Positions 1-4,085 of a stretch of DNA of 7,440 nucleotides are shown piece after piece (position 1 is the stretch's first letter; every line of letters starts with the position of its first letter). Position numbers and translations under genes: made by a program. The notes beneath the pieces are model-generated. The model was not told the DNA's origin and made no database searches. It was given only the letters and a program-made list of their open reading frames with translations. The stretch is from Nitriliruptoraceae bacterium. Lineage in GTDB: Bacteria > Actinomycetota > Nitriliruptoria > Nitriliruptorales > Nitriliruptoraceae. Location: the NCBI GenBank assembly GCA_007123425.1, contig SKLC01000142.1, positions 1 through 7,440 of the forward strand, in the 5' to 3' direction.

Positions 1-401
1 ACATCGTCCCGCGCGACTACGTGCTCGACGGCATCGACGCGCTGTCCGCCCGCGACGACACGGTGGGGGGCACCTACGCGCTCGCGGACCCCCGCCCGTA
101 CACCATCGCGGAGATGGTCGAGCTCTTCGGGCGCGTGACCGGCCGCCGGATCCTGACCCTGCGGCTCCCGCTCCGGTTCGCCCAGTGGGCGCTGCGGCGC
201 GTGCCGGGCCTGCAACGGCTGATGCAGATCCCACCCGCCGCGGTGGCCTACCTCTCGCACCCCACCCACTACACCGTCGACGCCGCCGCGCCCCTGCTCG
301 AGGAGGAGGGCGTGCGCCTGCCCGACCGCGCGAGCTGGCTGGGGGCGATGGCCGACTTCGTGCGCGAGCACCCCGACGTCTCCTCACAGGCCATGGTCTG
401 A
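1..401 (+). CDS. Extended-SDR NAD(P)-dependent epimerase/reductase-like protein, C-terminal part
   Basis: This gene is cut by the left edge. The frame is already open at base 3 and ends with TGA at 399-401, leaving about 132 residues. The fragment opens with IVPRDYVLDGIDAL, followed by a GGTYALADPRPYTIAEMVELF stretch at bases 66-128. That pattern fits the substrate-side C-terminal region of extended SDR proteins: a 'V-P-x-D-Y-V' strand, then a helix, then 'G-x-T-Y-x-L-x-D-P'. The nucleotide-binding Rossmann half (GxxGxxG) and the YxxxK catalytic pair would lie upstream and cannot be seen. The end, with HPTHYTVDAA and a final DFVREHP segment, resembles actinobacterial SDR reductases of unknown substrate. 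It is likely a soluble cytoplasmic oxidoreductase. The family call is reasonable from the C-terminal pattern, but substrate and reaction are unknown. The GTG at 21 is internal, not the true start. Confidence 0.7.
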   Translation, partial: IVPRDYVLDGIDALSARDDTVGGTYALADPRPYTIAEMVELFGRVTGRRILTLRLPLRFAQWALRRVPGLQRLMQIPPAAVAYLSHPTHYTVDAAAPLLEEEGVRLPDRASWLGAMADFVREHPDVSSQAMV

Positions 402-503
402 CGCGCCCTCGCGGGGATCGGCCGTGGGCGGGCGCCCGGGCCGTCACCACCCCTGCCGGGCGTCGTTGGGTCGGGCAGCATCCGATGACGGCAGCAGACG
501 CAC

Positions 504-510
504 GAGGGGA
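504..510 (+). promoter_or_regulatory. Ribosome binding site of the response-regulator gene
   Basis: GAGGGGA lies 6 nt before the GTG at 517 and decides that start over the upstream in-frame GTG at 424. The 115-nt gap 402-516 contains no TA dinucleotide, so no TANNNT -10 element exists there. The gene may be read through from the upstream SDR gene. Confidence 0.6.
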
Positions 511-516
511 TGGGCC

Positions 517-891
517 GTGGCCGATGTGCTGGTGGTCGACGACGACCATGAACTGCGGGTCATGCTGGACCTGCACCTCCGCTCCCAGGGCCACGAGGTA
601 CGGGTGGCCGCCAGCGCCGAGGAGGCGCTGCTGGCCTCGGCGGAGCGCCGGGCCGACCTGCTGCTCCTCGATGTCCGGCTGGAGGGGCGCCGAGGTGACG
701 AGCTGATCCGCATGCTCGATCGCGGTCTGGGGCGCCCGCGGGTGCTGTGCCTGCTCTCCGGGGTCGCCGAGGACCAGCTGCTCGACCTCGCCGCGGTCCA
801 CGGCGTGGCCCACCTGCGCAAGCCGGTGGACTCCGAGGCCCTGCGGCGGGTGGTGGCCGCTGCCGAGCGGCCGCGCGTGCCGGCCCGCTGA
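517..891 (+). CDS. Single-domain response regulator (CheY-like receiver)
   Basis: This is a 124-residue stand-alone receiver domain of a two-component or phosphorelay system. Starting at GTG 517, the whole protein is one CheY-like fold. The acidic metal-binding pair is D8-D9 in the VLVVDDD strand. The phosphoacceptor is D52 in LLLLDVRLEG. The switch hydroxyl is S81 in LCLLSGV, and the conserved lysine is K102 in LRKPV, followed by P103. All residues needed for phosphorylation are present, so it should be active. No DNA-binding or enzymatic output domain follows; the protein ends 20 residues after the K-P motif. It must therefore act through a partner protein or as a relay. No histidine kinase is visible in the window, so its partner is unknown. 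The ORF can be extended upstream to GTG 424, but the added residues are Arg/Gly-rich and look non-coding. Cytoplasmic. Confidence 0.9.
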   Translation: MADVLVVDDDHELRVMLDLHLRSQGHEVRVAASAEEALLASAERRADLLLLDVRLEGRRGDELIRMLDRGLGRPRVLCLLSGVAEDQLLDLAAVHGVAHLRKPVDSEALRRVVAAAERPRVPAR

Positions 892-910
892 CCGAGGCTC
901 GAGGCGGCCG

Positions 911-920
911 GGGCTACACT
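911..920 (+). promoter_or_regulatory. Predicted -10 promoter element of purS
   Basis: GGGCTACACT contains TACACT (915-920), a match to the TANNNT -10 consensus, 55 nt before the purS ATG. The next bases, CGCG, are also shared with the purQ copy at 2101-2114 (13 of 14 bases identical). No TTGACA-like -35 is found at normal spacing. The nearest candidate, CTGACC at 888-893, is 21 nt away. Confidence 0.55.
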
Positions 921-933
921 CGCGCTCGGCTCA

Positions 934-951
934 CGGCGCCCTGCGGCGCCG
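934..951 (+). other. Hairpin in the predicted purS 5' leader
   Basis: CGGCGCC and GGCGCCG form a perfect 7-bp stem around a CTGC loop. The hairpin lies between the predicted -10 (915-920) and the purS ribosome binding site (AGGAG, 963-967). It could stabilise or modulate the leader, or be chance in GC-rich DNA. It does not cover the ribosome binding site. Confidence 0.35.
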
Positions 952-975
952 CATCGACGACGAGGAGTCGCCCGG

Positions 976-1254
976 ATGCCCCGCGTGGCCATCGACGTCC
1001 TGCTCAAGCACGAGATCCTCGATCCCCAGGGCCGCGCCGTCGAGCGCGCGCTGCCCGGCCTGGGCTACGAGGGCGTCGAGGAGGTCCGCGTGGGCAAGCA
1101 CCTCGAGCTCGACGTCGACGCCGAGGGCGAGGAGCTCGCCCGTCGGGTCGAGCGCATGTGCGCCGACTTCCTGACCAACCCGGTCATCGAGAGCTACGCC
1201 TGGCGCGTGATCGAGGACCACGAGCGCGCCGACCACGAGCCCGCCGAGGCCTGA
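976..1254 (+). CDS. purS: Phosphoribosylformylglycinamidine (FGAM) synthase subunit PurS
   Basis: PurS is the small bridging subunit of FGAM synthase. It holds PurQ and PurL together so that ammonia passes from the glutaminase to the synthetase site (FGAR + Gln + ATP to FGAM, step 4 of purine synthesis). The product is 92 residues, slightly longer than the usual 80-85, with a charged, acidic C-terminal tail from about residue 80. Family signatures are the N-terminal strand VAIDVLLK (4-11), the D16-P17-Q18-G19 turn, GYEGVEEVRVGKHLEL (30-45), and LTNPVIESY (66-74). The start is ATG 976, with AGGAG at 963-967 and an 8-nt spacer. The identity is supported by purQ and purL in the same window. It is probably the first gene of a transcript starting from the predicted promoter at 911-920 and continuing into the gene at 1292, 37 nt downstream. 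Cytoplasmic. Confidence 0.95.
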   Translation: MPRVAIDVLLKHEILDPQGRAVERALPGLGYEGVEEVRVGKHLELDVDAEGEELARRVERMCADFLTNPVIESYAWRVIEDHERADHEPAEA

Positions 1255-1291
1255 CGGCCCCTCGGGCCCGGCGCCAGGGATCCCTCGCCCC

Positions 1292-2089
1292 ATGCCTGCC
1301 TCCGACGAGCCGCGCCCCGACACGCCGACGGGTGCCGGCGACCGCTACGACCCGCCGCCGCTGCCCGACGACGGCCTGCCGACGCTGCCCACGGGCGAGC
1401 CGGTGCTGGCACGGTGGTTCGTGATCGCGATGCTCGTGCTCGCGCCGGTGGCGGTGGGGGTGACGATCTGGGCGTTCCTGTCGATCCCCGACGGCGACAT
1501 CGCCCCCGCCGAGCGGCGCCCCCCGGGCGACGCGGAGATGACCTACGCGCGCGGGCAGGTGCAGTACACGCAGACCCGCGAGCGCGAGGAGGGGCCCGCC
1601 TGCGCCCAGCAGATCGACCTCGTCGGCGACGAGGGGGCGCGCGCGACCTCGCGGGTGGCCCTGCAGGGCCTGTGCGAGGTGCTGGCGGTCCCCGGGCTCG
1701 ACGCGGCCCGGGACGGCCTGCGGGCATGGGCCGGAGGGCGGCTCGAGATCGCCGTCTTCGAGATGACCGGGGTGGAGTCGACCACCCGCGTCGACGGCGG
1801 GGAGCTCGTGGTCGAGCTCAACGCGAAGTTCCAGTTCGAGGACGCCGTGCGGGCCACGCCGGTGCTGGTGCACGAGCTGACGCTGCTCGCCGACGACGAC
1901 TTCCCGGGCCGGCCCGTGGGGGCCGCGTCCGCGCTGGCCGCCACCGAGGCCCAGCACCTGGCCTGCGAGGCGCTCGACCTGCTCGACGGCGACGAGCCGC
2001 CACGGGGCTGCCTCGACGCGGCCGAGCTGCTCGCGGGGCCCGATCCGCTGCAGGGCCTCGTCGACGCGGGGCTGCGCGACGACCGGTGA
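1292..2089 (+). CDS. Membrane-anchored protein of unknown function with a degenerate HExxH-like motif
   Basis: I do not recognise this 265-residue protein. Residues 1-40 are rich in Pro and Asp and look disordered. Residues 42-64 form one strongly hydrophobic helix (WFVIAMLVLAPVAVGVTIWAFL), which suggests an N-terminal anchor with the remaining 200 residues outside the membrane. That domain has four cysteines (C104, C128, C225, C240), enough for two disulfides. A strand NAKFQF (177-182) precedes a helix with VLVHELTLLADD (191-202), and then E219 in ATEAQH and E226. This order resembles zinc metallopeptidases (HExxH, then a downstream Glu), but the second His is Leu198, so catalysis is doubtful. 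The start is ATG 1292, with AGGGA at 1276-1280 and an 11-nt spacer. The 37-nt gap after purS has no -10 element, so it is probably co-transcribed with purS. Codon use matches its neighbours, and the gene is convincingly real. Confidence 0.8.
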   Translation: MPASDEPRPDTPTGAGDRYDPPPLPDDGLPTLPTGEPVLARWFVIAMLVLAPVAVGVTIWAFLSIPDGDIAPAERRPPGDAEMTYARGQVQYTQTREREEGPACAQQIDLVGDEGARATSRVALQGLCEVLAVPGLDAARDGLRAWAGGRLEIAVFEMTGVESTTRVDGGELVVELNAKFQFEDAVRATPVLVHELTLLADDDFPGRPVGAASALAATEAQHLACEALDLLDGDEPPRGCLDAAELLAGPDPLQGLVDAGLRDDR

Positions 2090-2100
2090 GCGCGGGCCGG

Positions 2101-2110
2101 GGGCTACCCT
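2101..2110 (+). promoter_or_regulatory. Predicted -10 promoter element of purQ
   Basis: GGGCTACCCT contains TACCCT (2105-2110), matching TANNNT, 32 nt before the purQ ATG. Bases 2101-2114 differ from the purS copy (911-924) at one position. It lies just downstream of the stop codon at 2089. No -35 is evident. Confidence 0.55.
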
Positions 2111-2142
2111 CGCGCCGTGAGGCGACGGTGAGGACTTCGACG

Positions 2143-2826
2143 ATGCGCGTGGGCGTGGTGACCTTCCCCGGCTCGCTCGACGACGGCGACGCGCGGCGTG
2201 CCGTGGAGCTCGCCGGTGGCCAGCCGGTGGCGCTCTGGCACGCCCACGAGGACCTCGGGGGCGTGGACGCGGTGATCCTGCCGGGCGGGTTCTCGTGGGG
2301 GGACTACCTGCGCTGCGGCGCCATCGCGCACCGCGCGGCGATCATGCGCGCGGTGACGGAGTTCGCCGAGCAGGGAGGCCCGGTGCTGGGCATCTGCAAC
2401 GGCTTCCAGGTGCTGTGCGAAGCCGGGCTGCTGCCGGGCGCGCTGCTGCGCAACGAGGCGCTGCGCTTCGTCTGCCGGCCGGTGCCGCTGACCGTCGAGC
2501 GCACCGACACCCCCTTCACCCGCGCCTACCGGCCCGACGAGCAGATCATCGTGCCGGTCAAGAACGGCGAGGGCCGCTACTACGCGGACGCGGCCACCCT
2601 CGACCGCCTGGAGGTCGAGGGGCGGGTCGTGGTGCGCTACGCCAACGGGCGCAACCCCAACGGCGCCGCCCGGGACATCGCCGGGATCTGCAACGAGGCC
2701 GGCAACGTCGTCGGGCTCATGCCGCACCCCGAGCACGCCGTCGACGAGACCCTGATCGGCGGCACGGACGGCCTGGGGTTCTTCACGTCGCTGCTCGCGG
2801 CCGCGGGAGCGACGCTCGACGCCTGA
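2143..2826 (+). CDS. purQ: FGAM synthase glutaminase subunit PurQ
   Basis: PurQ is the class-I glutamine amidotransferase subunit that hydrolyses glutamine and passes ammonia to PurL for FGAM formation. The product is 227 residues, the usual family length, and forms a single domain. FPGSLDD (8-14) is the N-terminal family signature. PGGFSWGDYLR (47-57) is the oxyanion-strand region. The nucleophile C85 sits in GICNGFQ (83-89). H195 and E197 in MPHPEH (193-198) complete the triad. All catalytic residues are present. The start is ATG 2143, with AGGA at 2131-2134 and an 8-nt spacer. The in-frame GTG at 2128 overlaps that ribosome site and would add only five residues not seen in the family. A predicted promoter lies at 2101-2110. 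The next gene converges from the other strand only 16 nt past the stop. purL is over 1.2 kb away rather than adjacent. Confidence 0.96.
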   Translation: MRVGVVTFPGSLDDGDARRAVELAGGQPVALWHAHEDLGGVDAVILPGGFSWGDYLRCGAIAHRAAIMRAVTEFAEQGGPVLGICNGFQVLCEAGLLPGALLRNEALRFVCRPVPLTVERTDTPFTRAYRPDEQIIVPVKNGEGRYYADAATLDRLEVEGRVVVRYANGRNPNGAARDIAGICNEAGNVVGLMPHPEHAVDETLIGGTDGLGFFTSLLAAAGATLDA

Positions 2827-2842
2827 GGGCTCCGGAGCGCCT

Positions 2843-3058
2843 TCAGCCGGCAGCCGGTGGGGCGGCGCCCTCGAGCGCGGCGATGCGCTCGCGCTCCTCG
2901 CGGCGCTCGCGCCAGAGGTAGCCCCACAGTGCGAAGTGGGCCAGGATCCCGCCACCCAGGACGGCGGCCGGCAGCCAGCGGCCGTCGACGGCGAGCAGCA
3001 GGGCGAGCACGAACGTGCCGCCGACCAGCACCGCTCGCAGGATGTTGAGCGAGTCCAC
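2843..3058 (-). CDS. Small two-helix membrane protein, function unknown
   Basis: This 71-residue protein has no recognised family. Two hydrophobic helices span about residues 9-24 (AVLVGGTFVLALLLAV) and 29-49 (LPAAVLGGGILAHFALWGYLW), joined by the short polar turn D25-G26-R27. A strongly charged segment, RERREERERIAALEG (50-64), follows and may form a short coiled coil. An Ala/Pro tail ends the protein. The positive charge after helix 2 suggests that both termini face the cytoplasm. The start is GTG at 3058-3056, preceded by a strong AAGGAGG site (3063-3069), although the 4-nt spacer is short. A -10-like element on the same strand (3095-3104) supports it as a real gene. It converges on purQ with a 16-nt gap and follows the SDR gene on its own strand by 78 nt. 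No role in purine synthesis is evident. Confidence 0.78.
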   Translation of the reverse strand: MDSLNILRAVLVGGTFVLALLLAVDGRWLPAAVLGGGILAHFALWGYLWRERREERERIAALEGAAPPAAG

Positions 3059-3062
3059 GTCG

Positions 3063-3069
3063 CCTCCTT
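3063..3069 (-). promoter_or_regulatory. Strong ribosome binding site of the 71-residue membrane protein
   Basis: On the minus strand this reads AAGGAGG, a complete anti-16S match and the strongest in the window. It sits 4 nt from the GTG start. No other usable in-frame start lies close downstream. Confidence 0.65.
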
Positions 3070-3094
3070 GCCTCGCCGTCGAGCCGACGGGGTC

Positions 3095-3104
3095 AGCGTA
3101 CCCC
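3095..3104 (-). promoter_or_regulatory. Predicted -10 promoter element of the 71-residue gene
   Basis: The minus strand reads GGGGTACGCT, with TACGCT (TANNNT) at 3100-3095, 36 nt before the GTG at 3058. It shares the GGGNTACNCT pattern with the three pur promoters, and its last six bases are identical to the purL copy. The gene can therefore be transcribed independently of the SDR gene upstream. Confidence 0.5.
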
Positions 3105-3136
3105 GCGCACCGGGGGCCTACGACCCTGGCGCGCGG

Positions 3137-3886
3137 TCACCGGCTGAGGTAGCCGCCGTCCACCGGCAGGTAGGCGCCGGTGAGGAAGTCGGGGGCGTCG
3201 GTGCACAGCCACGCGACCACCCCGGCCACCTCCTCCGCGGTCCCCAGGCGGCCCACCGGGTGCAGCTGCTCCAGCAGGCCGACCGCCTCGGCGGGCAGCT
3301 CCGGGCGCGCGAGCAGCGGCGTGTCCACGAACCCCGGCCCCACGGCATTGGCGCGGATGCCGGCATCGGCGTACTCCTGGGCGACCTGCTTGGTCAGCCC
3401 CACCACGCCGTGCTTCGCCGCCGCGTAGGCGGGCAGCCCCGCGAAGCCGACCTGGCCCAGGATCGAGGCCATGGTGACGATGCGGCCGGCCCCCTGCTCG
3501 ACCATGGGCGGCAGCTGCGCCCGGATGCCGTAGAACGCGCCGTCGAGATCGATCGAGAGGACCTCGCGCCATTCGGCGACCGTGTACTCGCCGGTGGGAG
3601 CGACCCGGCCCGAGACGCCGGCGTTGTTCACGGCGACGTCGAGCCGCCCGTGGTGCGCCACCACCCCGTCCACGAGCGCCTCGTGTGCCCGTGGGTCGGT
3701 CACGTCCAGGGGCGCGAACTCGACCCCGTGGCCCTCGGCGGCCAGCTGCGCGGCCAGGTCCGCGCCGCCGGCCTCGTCCCGGTCGGTGACCACCACCGTC
3801 AGCCCGCGGTCGGCCAGGGCCCAGCAGACCTGCGCTCCGATCCCGGAGGCCGCCCCGGTCACGATCGCCACGCTCGAGGTCCCCAT
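3137..3886 (-). CDS. Classical SDR-family NAD(H)-dependent oxidoreductase
   Basis: This 249-residue classical short-chain dehydrogenase has one Rossmann fold and the usual family length. Starting from ATG at 3886, the cofactor loop is TGAASGIG (10-17). D35 at the end of strand 2 (VVVTD) favours NAD(H) over NADP(H). D61-V62 contacts adenine, and NNAG is at 87-90. Catalytic S141, Y154 (YAAAK) and K158 are present. The structural Asn normally found in the 'N-V-N-L' position is Asp113 (SIDLDGAF), which is unusual. The PG motif is at 184-185, and the protein ends with the family-typical TGAYLPVDGGYLSR. An adjacent in-frame GTG (3889-3887) could also be the start, but AGGAG at 3898-3894 lies 7 nt from the ATG and only 4 nt from the GTG. 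Substrate is unknown; FabG-like or secondary-alcohol dehydrogenase activity is possible. It is divergent from purL and upstream of the small membrane gene. Cytoplasmic. Confidence 0.92.
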   Translation of the reverse strand: MGTSSVAIVTGAASGIGAQVCWALADRGLTVVVTDRDEAGGADLAAQLAAEGHGVEFAPLDVTDPRAHEALVDGVVAHHGRLDVAVNNAGVSGRVAPTGEYTVAEWREVLSIDLDGAFYGIRAQLPPMVEQGAGRIVTMASILGQVGFAGLPAYAAAKHGVVGLTKQVAQEYADAGIRANAVGPGFVDTPLLARPELPAEAVGLLEQLHPVGRLGTAEEVAGVVAWLCTDAPDFLTGAYLPVDGGYLSR

Positions 3887-3893
3887 CACGCTG

Positions 3894-3898
3894 CTCCT
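3894..3898 (-). promoter_or_regulatory. Ribosome binding site deciding the SDR start
   Basis: The minus strand reads AGGAG. The spacer is 7 nt to the ATG at 3886 and 4 nt to the GTG at 3889, so the ATG is preferred. No clear TANNNT element for this gene is seen in 3899-3990; CAGGGT (3947-3942) is the nearest, imperfect candidate. Confidence 0.55.
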
Positions 3899-3988
3899 CT
3901 CCCGGGCGGGAAGTCAACACGACCTCGACGCCGGGCACGAAACCCTGGCCTGTCGGAGCCTCGTAGGAGCACGGGCGGCGATGTCGTG

Positions 3989-4031
3989 GGGCGGGTCGCG
4001 GCAGGTGCCGAAGCGTGGCGGGCGGGTCGCG
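3989..4031 (+). repeat. 12-bp direct repeat in the purL upstream region
   Basis: GGGCGGGTCGCG occurs at 3989-4000 and again at 4020-4031, spaced 31 bp start to start (about three helical turns). The second copy ends 5 nt before the purL TACGCT element. Position and spacing would suit a regulator binding site, but low-complexity GC-rich sequence could produce it by chance. Confidence 0.35.
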
Positions 4032-4032
4032 C

Positions 4033-4042
4033 GGGTTACGCT
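4033..4042 (+). promoter_or_regulatory. Predicted -10 promoter element of purL
   Basis: GGGTTACGCT contains TACGCT (4037-4042), matching TANNNT, 43 nt before the purL GTG. It lies in the 199-nt gap (3887-4085) between the divergent SDR and purL genes. No -35 is evident at normal spacing. Confidence 0.55.
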
Positions 4043-4085
4043 TCCCCCGGCCGCTGCTCGAGCCCGCCTGCAAGGACATCGCCCC

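Noticed and set aside
429..438. 10-bp palindrome CGGGCGCCCG in the gap before the response regulator
   Set aside because: Short and expected by chance in such GC-rich DNA; no T-run or companion repeat.
424..516. Earlier GTG start for the response regulator
   Set aside because: The added residues are Arg/Gly-rich with no receiver-domain similarity, and GAGGGGA sits at proper distance from GTG 517.
1276..1285. Palindrome AGGGATCCCT over the ribosome site of the 265-residue gene as a translational switch
   Set aside because: With a loop the stem is only about 3 bp, too weak to hide the ribosome site.
1414..2142. Long upstream extension of the purQ frame
   Set aside because: It overlaps the 265-residue gene in another frame and is Arg/Ala-rich. 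The purQ signature begins at ATG 2143.
2829..2838. Palindrome GCTCCGGAGC between the convergent purQ and membrane-protein genes as a shared terminator
   Set aside because: The usable stem is only about 3 bp once a loop is allowed, and no T-run follows on either strand.
2843..3886. The inverted gene pair between purQ and purL as an inserted mobile segment
   Set aside because: No terminal repeats, transposase, integrase or target duplication is seen, and codon use matches the flanking genes.
3942..3947. CAGGGT on the minus strand as the -10 of the minus-strand SDR
   Set aside because: It lacks the first T of TANNNT and the GGG prefix of the other promoters; too weak to list.
3582..4085. Upstream extension of purL by 168 residues in the same frame
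   Set aside because: It crosses the divergent SDR gene and the predicted purL promoter. PurL homology begins after GTG 4086, which has a ribosome site.
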